Part shown: one piece after another, positions 1-6,604 of the stretch | How positions within the stretch are numbered: the first letter of the stretch is position 1 | Layout of the letters: each line of letters begins with the position of its first letter | Assembly: GCA_937874815.1 (NCBI GenBank) | Contig: CALNBW010000069.1 | Location: 1 to 8,270 of the forward strand | Direction of reading: 5' to 3' | DNA: 8,270 nucleotides | Origin: an uncultured Bacillota bacterium | GTDB lineage: Bacteria > Bacillota > UBA994 > UBA5500 | The notes under the pieces: generated by a model | The model's database searches: none | What the model was told of the DNA's origin: nothing | What the model saw: only the letters and a program-made list of their open reading frames with translations | Made by a program: the position numbers and the translations under genes

Positions 1-1866
1 GACCTGCTTTTGTCTAAAGCGGAAGACACGGCCGATCTGGTCGCAGCTCAGTTACATGCTTGGAACAAGGTAGCCGATGGCATCGCCCGTAACTTTGATG
101 AAAATGCCAGCTGGGCTAACCAACAGGCCTACCTACGCCGTGAGGCCAGCGAGAACGGCCTGCTGTATATAGGGATATTGCAAAGTGATGGCACACTGAT
201 TCTACCAAACGGACAAACCGCCGATGGGTCTCAGCAGCCCTATTATGCCGCCCTCAGCGCGGGGCAAACAATAATCACTACTCCCTTTAAGTCTGCCGTT
301 GACGACAATATGGTCGTAGCTGTTGCTGTGCCTGTTGTAGCCAGCAACTACATCGGGTTAGTGGGTTTCTTACCTGGACAAGCCCTATGCACAACAATGG
401 CCGATGTCGACTTCGGAGAAACCGGTTACGCCTATATGCTCGATGGCGAGGCCACAACCATCGCCCATCCCAACTATGATCTAGTCCTGCAGCGGGATAA
501 TGACCTGGAAAACGTAAAAACCGATGCCAGCCTGCAAGGGCTAGTTACCATTCAACAGGCGATGCTGGAGGGTAACGCTGGTACTGGGCGTTATGATTAT
601 CATGGAAATGACCGTATGCTAGGTTATGCGCCAATCCCCGGCACTAATTGGTCCTTGGCTTTTGCTGCAGAGACTAGCGAGGTGCTTAACCGCCTTGTGT
701 CAATGCGGCAATTTCTTATTGTTTTTTACCTTGCCGTGCTTGCTGTTGCCATAATCAGTGCTATCCTTTTAGGTGGGGCAATAGCCAGACCAATTACCCA
801 GGTTGCTAACTTAGCACAAACTATTGCCGATTATGACCTCACGGTTACGGTGCCACCCCATCTGCTGCGCCGTAAAGACGAAGTAGGCCAGCTGGCCCAC
901 TCGTTTGCAGCTACCTTAACTATGCTGCAAGAGTCACTCGGCATCATGAATGGTTTTGCCCAGCGTCTAGCCGCAGCTAGCGCCCAGCTTAACGAAAACG
1001 CCCAAACCGTAGCGGCCGATGTCCAAGAATCTACTGCCTCCACCGAAGAAATCGCCGCCGGTATGGAGACTATCTCGGCATCTGCCCAAGAAGTAACCGC
1101 GTCTAGCCAAGACATGGCCGCATCGCTCAGTCAACTAGCTACAGATGCTGGCGCAGCTCAGGTAAGAACCGAAGAGGTAAAGCAACGCGCCCAAGCCCTC
1201 AGCGCCGACGCTAACAAGGCTAGCGAAACATCTAACCGTGTCTACGTTGAAATTAGGGGGCAGGTTACAGCTGCCATTGAACGCATGCAAGTGGTGGAAC
1301 GTATTAACGACCTGACCCAAACCATCTCCACCATTGCCGCTCAAACCAACCTGCTTTCACTTAACGCTGCCATTGAAGCCGCCCGTGCCGGTGAGGCCGG
1401 CCGCGGATTTGCTGTGGTGGCCGATGAAGTGCGCAAACTGGCAGCTCATTCTGGCGAGGCCGTCGCCAATATTAGCGATCTTACCACAGAGGTAGGAGAA
1501 GCTTCAAAGCAGCTGGTTGCGGCCGCCAACCGCGTTTTGGCTTATATTAACGACACCGTTAATAAAGATTACGAAGCCATTGTCGCCGTAGGCGATCAAT
1601 ACCAAGCCGACGCAGCCGCCCTCTCTGAGGCAGCTGCTGCCTCCAGCAGCATGAGTCAGGAAGTGCTCAGCATGGTGGAAGAAGTTAACCAGGCCATTGA
1701 ATCCATTGCCGCCACTGTAACCCAGAGTGCCGCCGGTGCCAGCCAAATCAGCGCTGGCTCCATAAATAGCGCCCAGGCAGTAAACGAAGTCAGCCAGCTA
1801 GCTTCTAACATGTCGGCAGCCTCGCAAGAGTTGCTGCAAATAGTTAAGCAGTTTAAACTCAGTTAG
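1..1866 (+). CDS. Methyl-accepting chemotaxis protein (5' partial)
   Basis: Transmembrane chemoreceptor that would pass ligand signals to CheA/CheW and the flagellar motor. The frame is open from base 1 and continues upstream (Asp-Leu-Leu precedes the TTG at 10), so that TTG is unlikely to be the true start; the N-terminal membrane helix and part of the sensor lie outside the window. Numbering from base 10: residues about 1-225 look like an extracellular double-Cache sensor (LLYIGILQSDG, YYAAL, GYAYMLDG, GTNWSLAFAAE), 233-257 form a transmembrane helix, about 258-310 a HAMP linker (RPITQVANL, DEVGQLAHSF), and the rest a long coiled-coil signalling domain. The diagnostic hairpin tip EAARAGEAGRGFAVVADEV is at 456-474. 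Glu-Glu at 346-347 in an Ala/Ser/Thr-rich helix is a plausible methylation site. The family is certain; the ligand is unknown. The gene ends at TAG and is followed by an intrinsic terminator about 140 bases on. Confidence 0.97.
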   Translation, partial: DLLLSKAEDTADLVAAQLHAWNKVADGIARNFDENASWANQQAYLRREASENGLLYIGILQSDGTLILPNGQTADGSQQPYYAALSAGQTIITTPFKSAVDDNMVVAVAVPVVASNYIGLVGFLPGQALCTTMADVDFGETGYAYMLDGEATTIAHPNYDLVLQRDNDLENVKTDASLQGLVTIQQAMLEGNAGTGRYDYHGNDRMLGYAPIPGTNWSLAFAAETSEVLNRLVSMRQFLIVFYLAVLAVAIISAILLGGAIARPITQVANLAQTIADYDLTVTVPPHLLRRKDEVGQLAHSFAATLTMLQESLGIMNGFAQRLAAASAQLNENAQTVAADVQESTASTEEIAAGMETISASAQEVTASSQDMAASLSQLATDAGAAQVRTEEVKQRAQALSADANKASETSNRVYVEIRGQVTAAIERMQVVERINDLTQTISTIAAQTNLLSLNAAIEAARAGEAGRGFAVVADEVRKLAAHSGEAVANISDLTTEVGEASKQLVAAANRVLAYINDTVNKDYEAIVAVGDQYQADAAALSEAAAASSSMSQEVLSMVEEVNQAIESIAATVTQSAAGASQISAGSINSAQAVNEVSQLASNMSAASQELLQIVKQFKLS

Positions 1867-1907
1867 GCCCGCAGGGGATATTGCCTAACAAAGCGAATAG
1901 AAGTGTA

Positions 1908-2002
1908 GGGCGCGGGCAACTCTCCAAGCCAGATGAACCTTTACCCCAAAACCCATAAGTCCAATTAGTTGTTCCAACCAGTGAACAGATTTTCCCGCGC
2001 CC
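1908..2002. repeat. 9-bp inverted repeat enclosing 77 bases
   Basis: GGGCGCGGG at 1908-1916 is the exact reverse complement of CCCGCGCCC at 1994-2002. The 77 bases between are C-rich on this strand, with many CCA/CCC blocks; on the minus strand they read as repeated TTGG/GGG blocks. A transcript of either strand could close as a stable terminal stem. It could be a structured RNA or part of the long 3' untranslated region of the chemoreceptor mRNA. I do not recognise a known RNA family. Confidence 0.5.
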
Positions 2003-2008
2003 CATTTA

Positions 2009-2036
2009 AAAGCGAGGCCCATTGTGGCCTCGTTTT
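2009..2036 (+). terminator. Intrinsic terminator after the chemoreceptor
   Basis: CGAGGCC (2013-2019) pairs perfectly with GGCCTCG (2026-2032) across a 6-base loop. The stem is preceded by AAAA and followed by TTTT (2033-2036), which extend it by A-T pairs. The A run on the left means it could also stop transcription arriving from the right. It separates the chemoreceptor from the defence genes. Confidence 0.85.
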
Positions 2037-2093
2037 CATGTGTGCAGCAGGGTTAGGTTTTGGTTACCTGCCAGTATTTCGGCAATCGCATAC

Positions 2094-2169
2094 GGGCCGG
2101 ATAGGGTCTCTCCCCTATGGGTGTCCTAAGATTGCGGGGTATCTGTAGGGGCCGGATCCTATCCGGCCC
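2094..2169. repeat. GGGCCGGAT inverted-repeat cluster
   Basis: GGGCCGGATAG at 2094-2104 is exactly complementary to CTATCCGGCCC at 2159-2169. The same right arm also pairs with a nearer copy, GGGCCGGAT at 2149-2157, to give a 9-bp stem with a 3-base loop. Two alternative foldings therefore share one arm. No poly-T follows, so it is not an ordinary terminator. The TGTAGGGGCC... start of the nearer copy resembles the short GC-rich dispersed palindromic repeats common in Clostridia genomes, which is inference from memory and not a match I could test. Confidence 0.55.
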
Positions 2170-2304
2170 AGGGCTGGTGCAGCTAATGCAACAGCCCCTT
2201 TCATGAGCCGCTCCAAGATTTGCGGCCCCTTCAAATTCGGTTCCATAGTTCACATCGTTGTTGAAGAAGAGCGTTACATGGTCGCAGTAAATCGCTGCCA
2301 AGGA

Positions 2305-2383
2305 TATGGTCTGTTAACCACTGCTTCTATAACTATTACGAAAATGCATTGGTAGAGTCGTTGAGACTTAACAGAAGACCATA
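2305..2383. repeat. Long-range stem with 3-base bulge
   Basis: TATGGTCTGTTAA (2305-2317) pairs with TTAACAG (2368-2374) and ACCATA (2378-2383), leaving AAG (2375-2377) as the only bulge. The 13 base pairs enclose a 50-base loop. The element lies about 120 bases upstream of the putative promoter of the SIR2 gene and is not followed by a T run. It may be a structured RNA, a mobile-element end, or chance. Confidence 0.5.
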
Positions 2384-2504
2384 GCCTCAGAGTCTAAAGA
2401 TTGATTGCGCACCTGATAGTTGAGTTGCTCGGCCACCGCCGAAAGGCACATCTCCAATAGAAACCTCTTTCCCTAGTAAAAATAACTAACTTCTTTAATG
2501 TGTG

Positions 2505-2533
2505 TTGGGCAGGGTTTCCAAGCGCGCTATAGA
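2505..2533 (+). promoter_or_regulatory. Putative sigma-A promoter of the SIR2-HerA operon
   Basis: TTGGGC (2505-2510) and TATAGA (2528-2533) are separated by exactly 17 bases, which matches the housekeeping -35/-10 layout; the -10 is good and the -35 keeps only the TTG. Transcription would begin near 2540 and leave a leader of about 25 bases containing the ribosome binding site. No other candidate of similar quality is visible between the preceding terminator and the gene. Confidence 0.5.
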
Positions 2534-2551
2534 ATCATAAATAAAATCGAT

Positions 2552-2558
2552 GAGGAGG
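2552..2558 (+). promoter_or_regulatory. Ribosome binding site that sets the SIR2 start
   Basis: GAGGAGG sits 6 bases before the ATG at 2565. An in-frame ATG at 2550 overlaps this site and has no good Shine-Dalgarno sequence of its own, so the longer version (adding MRRQY) is probably not made. Confidence 0.8.
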
Positions 2559-2564
2559 CAGTAT

Positions 2565-3764
2565 ATGCAGTCAGGTAACGTCTTTCTAAACCAGGTCGAC
2601 GAGCTGCTGGCAACTAACCATCTGTCCTGGCTATTAGGAGCAGGGACATGCGTAGACGCGAATATCCCTTTAATGATTCCCTTGACATCGCGTATCTTTG
2701 CCATTTGCGAAAGCCAGAGACGTAAGGACAGGGGGCGCGCTGCTAGGATCCTTCAGGCAATACAAGATGAACTGGGAGAAAAGGCTCATATAGAGCATAT
2801 CCTGAATCAAATGGGTGACTATATAGCCATGGCTGAGCGGAGAAAAGACAATCGTGTAAAAATTGGAAGGTTGAGAAGTCAAGTAACTCCTGCAGAACTA
2901 AAACTACTACATACGACTGTCCAACGCTGGATAGCGGATACAATCCGATGGGGTTATGTCCCCCCTTCTCAGGATAGGGATGAGCAAATTGGTGAAAAGG
3001 GCAGTTCAATTGTAGACAAAAGTATACATGAAGAATTTGTTAAGGCGTTATTTGATCGTGGTCAAGCTGGTATTGAAAACCGTAGGGTTCCAGTGCAATT
3101 TTTTACAACCAACTACGACACTCTATTAGAGGATTCACTGGCTCTTTGCCGACTATCCTATTGGGACGGGTTCTCTGGAGGTGCTGTAGCTTTTCATTGC
3201 CATCAATACGGCTCTGATCCTCCCCCTGGGGTCCGTGCACATGTCGTTAAGCTTCATGGGTCAATAGACTGGCATTTGGGGCCAGATAACCGAGTATACC
3301 GTATGCGGGATGGCGATAAATGCACTGAAACTGGTGGGAAGGTGCTTATTTACCCTCAGGCTACCAAATATTTAGCAACGCAACGTGACCCGTTTGCTGC
3401 CCAGTTTGACGTTTTCCGTAGGAAGCTGAATCTGCAAGCAGAAAATGTACTCGCTATTTGCGGCTATAGTTTTGGAGACGAGCATATTAATAGCGAAATT
3501 GAATTAGCATTGGAGCACGAGGATAACAAGACAACGCTGCTTGTTTTTGCGGAAAAACCGAATAATATTTTGGAGTCTTGGATGGTCCGTAGAAAATGGG
3601 GCCATAGGTTGTACATTATGACAGCCCAAGGGTTATATGTTGGAAATCAAGGCCTAGTCTACAAGCCCCCAACAGATAAGACTTTGGAGTGGTGGACATT
3701 CTCCGGGGTCACGAGACTTCTTAAAAGTGGGACTGAAATTGCGTTAAGGGAGTGGATTGAATGA
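2565..3764 (+). CDS. sir2: SIR2-like NADase effector of a SIR2-HerA defence system
   Basis: Predicted cytoplasmic NAD+-hydrolysing effector of 399 residues. Visible SIR2 fold motifs, in order: the nucleotide-binding LLGAGTCVDANIP at 23-35, FFTTNYDTLLE at 179-189 (Asn183 and Asp185 in the usual NAD-site positions), KLHGSIDW at 229-236 with His231 as the likely catalytic histidine, and CGYSFGDEHIN at 299-309. A largely helical, charged insertion at about 50-170 separates the first two motifs, as is usual in defence SIR2 proteins. There are no membrane segments and no zinc-ribbon Cys pairs of the deacetylase type. The gene overlaps the HerA gene by ATGA, which implies translational coupling and roughly linked synthesis. 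In characterised SIR2-HerA systems, SIR2 subunits sit on a HerA hexamer and deplete NAD+ (nuclease activity has also been reported) to stop phage replication. The family is secure; activity in this organism is inferred. A standalone SIR2 role is unlikely given the partner. Confidence 0.93.
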   Translation: MQSGNVFLNQVDELLATNHLSWLLGAGTCVDANIPLMIPLTSRIFAICESQRRKDRGRAARILQAIQDELGEKAHIEHILNQMGDYIAMAERRKDNRVKIGRLRSQVTPAELKLLHTTVQRWIADTIRWGYVPPSQDRDEQIGEKGSSIVDKSIHEEFVKALFDRGQAGIENRRVPVQFFTTNYDTLLEDSLALCRLSYWDGFSGGAVAFHCHQYGSDPPPGVRAHVVKLHGSIDWHLGPDNRVYRMRDGDKCTETGGKVLIYPQATKYLATQRDPFAAQFDVFRRKLNLQAENVLAICGYSFGDEHINSEIELALEHEDNKTTLLVFAEKPNNILESWMVRRKWGHRLYIMTAQGLYVGNQGLVYKPPTDKTLEWWTFSGVTRLLKSGTEIALREWIE

Positions 3765-5650
3765 AGACTTTCACTCTAGTTGAAGACCTTCGAATAGGCC
3801 ATATAATCGAGGTTGCCGGGGCGGCTCTACAGGTAGAACTATCTAGTGGGGTAACAGAACTTACTCGAACATATGATGGCCGCGTATATCCTCTTGGCCA
3901 AGTAGGCAGTACCGTCAAGATTCATTTTGGCCGCAGGCTGCTATTTGGTTTTGTAACTTTGCTGCGCATGCGCTCAGAGGAAGAGCTTGAGTCAAGCCCA
4001 CCTATTTCCCCAGATGCCGATCAACGCGTTATGCATGTCCAGCTATTTGCTGAAGGAGTTTGGGATTCTGTTGAGGAGAGACTCCATTTCGTCCGAGGCA
4101 TTACCACTTATCCCCTGCCACGCCAGGGTGTGTTTTTGCTTACTACGCAAGAGGCGGAAATACTATATGAGGCAGCAGAGGGACAACGTGACAGTAAATG
4201 CGATCCATTGGTCCCATTTGCTCATTATGTTGGGGTAGAAGGTGTCTCGTGTCGTGCAAACGTAGACAAAATGTTTGGACTACATTGTGCTGTGCTAGGC
4301 TCTACAGGTTCTGGCAAATCTGGGGCTGTAGCCACCTTGCTACATGCCGTACTAGAACATAAACCTATTGCAGGGACGGAATGCTGCCATCCGCGAATTG
4401 TATTGATAGATCCTCATGGCGAATATGGTACTGCTTTCGGGTGCCGGGCCCAGGTCTACAGGGCTTATGACCCTATAGGGGGGGAATCAACTCTCGATGA
4501 ACCAATCATCTTGCCGTACTGGCTAATGTCGGGGGAGGAGTTTCGTTCACTTGTTATTGGGAAAACAGAGCGGGAAGCTACACTGCAGAACAATGTTGTC
4601 CACAAAGCGCTAGTGCATGCGCGTCTAGCCGCAATGGGGCTTGTGGGGCCAGCGCCTAACGGCTTTCTTGATGCTCCTCCCTCTGGCCTGACTGAGGCTG
4701 TTGAAAAGGAGATTCACATATTTGAGCAAGAGCCTAGCGAGGCTCAAGGGCGCTGGATCGAGACCTTTGATAGCGACAAACCTTATCCGTTTTGTCTGGA
4801 TGAGTTCTCAAATCACATTAGATATGTCCAAGCTGGCCGGATATCAGGCGGCAAACATACGAGCATTACACCAAGCGATTATAGTAAGAGCCCCCAGAAA
4901 GCCGTGTTGGATAAACTTGCTGTATTACGCAACGATCCGCGACTGAATTTTATGATGGCCGAATGGAGCACCGAATCAGCCCCGCTTGAATCAGTCATAG
5001 CTCAACTGGTTGGCGAAATTGAAGGGGATACCGAACGGCAAAAGGATATTCGCATATTAGATATCTCGGGCCTTCCAAATGAGGTAGCAGGACCATTAAC
5101 CGCTGCTGTCGCTAGATTGCTTTTCCAGTATAAGCTATACCAGACGGAAACTGAACGGGCTCGAGACCCAGTTGTTCTAGTATGTGAGGAAGCGCATCGC
5201 TATGTTCCGAATCAAGGGGAGGCAGAATACGCTGTTGCTCAGAAAGCTATTAGACGTATTGCGCGTGAGGGGAGAAAGTACGGCCTAGGATTAATGCTTG
5301 TTAGCCAACGCCCAGCTGATATTGAAAGCACAGTCATTTCCCAGTGTGGGACTTGGCTAGTATTGCGACTCACAAACGATGTAGACCAGAAGCATGTTGC
5401 ACGATTCCTTCCAGATAGTTTGTCCGAAATGGTGCGTGCACTACCAACCCTTGCTCAACAGGAGGCCATATTTGCTGGACAAGGGGCAGCCTTGCCGGCA
5501 CGCGTAAGAATATCAGATTTACCGGTGGAGAAGTTACCGCGGTCTGCAGCGGCCAAGTTCGCTCAGAGTTGGGTGCAGCCAAGGCTGACAACAGAAGAGT
5601 TAAGAATTGTAACCAAGCGTATGGCGCCATCTATACAAGAAGAGGGTTAA
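3761..5650 (+). CDS. herA: HerA-family hexameric ATPase, SIR2-HerA defence partner
   Basis: Predicted DNA-translocating ATPase of 629 residues that should form a hexameric ring and act as scaffold and regulator for SIR2. Residues about 1-70 look like the N-terminal beta-barrel (HAS-barrel) of HerA proteins (GHIIEVAGAALQVEL, GSTVKIHFGRRLLFGFV). The RecA-like core has Walker A GSTGSGKS at 180-187, the HerA signature LIDPHGEYG at 215-223, Walker B VVLVCEEAHR at 471-480, a conserved AREGRKYGLG at 501-510 that probably carries the arginine finger, and LVSQRPADIE at 513-522. A helical insertion fills about 255-430. All catalytic motifs look intact. The start ATG overlaps the SIR2 stop codon, and AAGGGAG (3746-3752) serves as its ribosome binding site. 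The archaeal HerA-NurA end-resection role is unlikely because no NurA gene is adjacent. No third component is seen downstream. Confidence 0.94.
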   Translation: MKTFTLVEDLRIGHIIEVAGAALQVELSSGVTELTRTYDGRVYPLGQVGSTVKIHFGRRLLFGFVTLLRMRSEEELESSPPISPDADQRVMHVQLFAEGVWDSVEERLHFVRGITTYPLPRQGVFLLTTQEAEILYEAAEGQRDSKCDPLVPFAHYVGVEGVSCRANVDKMFGLHCAVLGSTGSGKSGAVATLLHAVLEHKPIAGTECCHPRIVLIDPHGEYGTAFGCRAQVYRAYDPIGGESTLDEPIILPYWLMSGEEFRSLVIGKTEREATLQNNVVHKALVHARLAAMGLVGPAPNGFLDAPPSGLTEAVEKEIHIFEQEPSEAQGRWIETFDSDKPYPFCLDEFSNHIRYVQAGRISGGKHTSITPSDYSKSPQKAVLDKLAVLRNDPRLNFMMAEWSTESAPLESVIAQLVGEIEGDTERQKDIRILDISGLPNEVAGPLTAAVARLLFQYKLYQTETERARDPVVLVCEEAHRYVPNQGEAEYAVAQKAIRRIAREGRKYGLGLMLVSQRPADIESTVISQCGTWLVLRLTNDVDQKHVARFLPDSLSEMVRALPTLAQQEAIFAGQGAALPARVRISDLPVEKLPRSAAAKFAQSWVQPRLTTEELRIVTKRMAPSIQEEG

Positions 5651-5775
5651 GATAGCAGGGGGGCTATCCGGAAACTCAGGCGTTTTAACACATTACTTGG
5701 TGATGGCCGAACAAAGTGCTCGTTTTAGTTGGTAGCGCATCTCAACCATTGTAGACTCCGTTGCTGCTAGGGTTT

Positions 5776-5825
5776 ACGCAAAGCAGAAGCGAGGCTTACT
5801 CTAGGGCCTCGCCACTGCTTTGCGT
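5776..5825. repeat. Long nested perfect-stem hairpin
   Basis: ACGCAAAGCAG (5776-5786) pairs exactly with CTGCTTTGCGT (5815-5825). Inside, past a 2x2 internal loop, GCGAGGC (5789-5795) pairs exactly with GCCTCGC (5806-5812) around a 10-base loop. That gives 18 base pairs in 50 bases. No T run follows on either side, so it is not a standard terminator. It could be a transposon-end-like or recombination-site palindrome, or a stabilising 3' structure of the HerA mRNA. Confidence 0.7.
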
Positions 5826-6136
5826 GTGATCCCGGGATGCCATTCTGGGAACACTGGCCTAAGCAGGTTAAGTGTACTCTTAAGGCGCGTGATTTGCCCC
5901 TGCGTCTAGCGTTGTATGCTTGAAGTAACTTAATCAGCTTTGACCTTTTCATCCCCACCTTTCCCAGCTTCCCCTTCAATCCCGCCCAACAAAGGGTACA
6001 TTAGTTGAGGGCCTTGGTTATTTACACCATTGCTTTACTATATCTATTTCAGGTGAGATTCAGCAATGCCTGGCTTAAAACTTGTTTAGGGACGATCTGT
6101 AATCCCCCTCTACAAGTTGTTACATTCACCCTTTAT

Positions 6137-6161
6137 ACTCCGTACAATTACGGAGTTTTTT
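6137..6161 (+). terminator. Intrinsic terminator upstream of the small-protein operon
   Basis: ACTCCGTA (6137-6144) pairs perfectly with TACGGAGT (6149-6156) around the tetraloop CAAT, followed by six T (6156-6161), then CTT. It is nearly 490 bases past the HerA stop with no gene between, so it ends either a long 3' untranslated region of the defence operon or an unrecognised small RNA. Confidence 0.88.
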
Positions 6162-6180
6162 CTTGCCCATTTTAGGCCAG

Positions 6181-6215
6181 TTGGCAGCAAGTAGGGCCCC
6201 TTACGCCCTTGCCAA
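6181..6215. repeat. Bulged hairpin upstream of the DUF1659 gene
   Basis: TTGGCA (6181-6186) pairs with TGCCAA (6210-6215), and AGGGC (6193-6197) with GCCCT (6205-6209), leaving a 6-base bulge on the left side and a 7-base loop. Function unknown; no T run follows. Confidence 0.45.
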
Positions 6216-6312
6216 CACCCCTCCGCCTTTGTCCGCCCGCCTAGAACCCATCCACTTCAAACAAACTCCCGGTTCGCCGCCCAGTTGGCCAGTGCTTATG
6301 CTAGAAGCACCA

Positions 6313-6324
6313 GGTTGGCCAACC
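6313..6324. promoter_or_regulatory. 12-bp perfect palindrome before the DUF1659 gene
   Basis: GGTTGGCCAACC is fully self-complementary and ends 13 bases before the ribosome binding site of the DUF1659 gene. A second TTGGCC lies at 6285-6290. The position fits an operator for a dimeric regulator, but no promoter is clear nearby, so the role is speculative. Confidence 0.35.
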
Positions 6325-6352
6325 ATTCTGGTGAGTTGGGAGGTGAAGATAA

Positions 6353-6580
6353 ATGGCCCTTACTAAGACGCCGATTAGCAGTCGCCTAGTGCTGGTGCTG
6401 CAGACGGGGGTTGACGAGGAAGACGGTGAGCCGATTCTGCGCAGCACATCCTTTAGCCGTGTTGCTCCAACCGCGCTTGATGAGAACGTGCATACTGTGG
6501 CCCAGGCTTTGGCCGGATTGCAGGAGCACACCCTGTTCGCAGTGCGCCGCGTTGACGACAGCAAACTCAGTGACCAGTAG
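6353..6580 (+). CDS. DUF1659 family small protein
   Basis: A 75-residue soluble protein that matches the DUF1659 pattern: an N-terminal beta-rich stretch with SRLVLVLQTG at about 9-18, a hydrophilic turn (DEEDGEPILRSTSFSRV at 20-36), and a C-terminal helix carrying HTVAQALAGLQEHTLFAVRRVD. There is no signal peptide or membrane segment. The start is supported by GGGAGGTGA (6338-6346) six bases before the ATG. It is the first of three short genes in the order DUF1659, DUF2922, YvrJ, an arrangement seen repeatedly in Bacillota. The biochemical role is not known. Base use resembles the chemoreceptor more than the SIR2 gene, judged by eye, so this is probably native chromosome. The family call rests on recalled pattern, not a profile search. 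Confidence 0.88.
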   Translation: MALTKTPISSRLVLVLQTGVDEEDGEPILRSTSFSRVAPTALDENVHTVAQALAGLQEHTLFAVRRVDDSKLSDQ

Positions 6581-6604
6581 GCTTAGCTAGAGCAAATTTC
6601 GAAG

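Larger units (their letters stand above)
1867..2564. other. Gene-free, hairpin-rich stretch before the SIR2 gene
   Basis: No convincing gene lies here on either strand. From left to right it holds a 9-base inverted repeat spanning 1908-2002, the chemoreceptor terminator at 2009-2036, a GC-rich repeat cluster at 2094-2169, two short hairpins at 2171-2197 (GGGCTG/CAGCCC, with an inner TGCA/TGCA) and 2207-2226 (GCCGC/GCGGC), a long-range bulged stem at 2305-2383, and a sigma-A-like promoter at 2505-2533. An 82-codon open frame on the minus strand (2053-2301) runs through the repeats and resembles nothing I recognise. The density of inverted repeats suggests decayed mobile-element or repeat DNA at the left edge of the defence genes. 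Confidence 0.7.
5651..6352. other. Gene-free, structured stretch between HerA and the small-protein operon
   Basis: No convincing gene is visible. It holds a short hairpin just after the HerA stop (GATAGC 5651-5656 with GCTATC 5663-5668, no T run), a long nested hairpin at 5776-5825, an adjoining hairpin at about 5824-5854 (GTGT/ACAC and TCCC/GGGA around a bulge), a strong terminator at 6137-6161, a bulged hairpin at 6181-6215, a small hairpin at 6292-6310 (GTGCTT/AAGCAC) and a 12-bp palindrome at 6313-6324. No strong promoter for the downstream operon is apparent between 6162 and 6352. Confidence 0.7.

Noticed and set aside
2053..2301. 82-codon open frame on the minus strand in the gene-free region
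   Set aside because: It runs through several palindromic repeats, has no recognisable domain and no good ribosome binding site; its composition looks like translated repeat DNA.
3987..4946. Two + strand open frames inside the HerA gene (3987-4238 and 4701-4946)
   Set aside because: Both are out-of-frame shadows inside a conserved ATPase and show no domain or suitable start site.
5715..5775. tRNA-like stretch (GCTCGTTTTAGTTGGTAGCGC)
   Set aside because: It has a D-arm-like string but no complete cloverleaf: no T-arm GGTTCGA sequence and no acceptor stem pairing, so neither a tRNA nor a clear attachment-site remnant can be supported.
6163..6366. 67-codon + strand open frame from 6163
   Set aside because: It starts at a non-ATG codon beside the terminator's T run, lacks a ribosome binding site, crosses several hairpins and overlaps the well-supported DUF1659 start.
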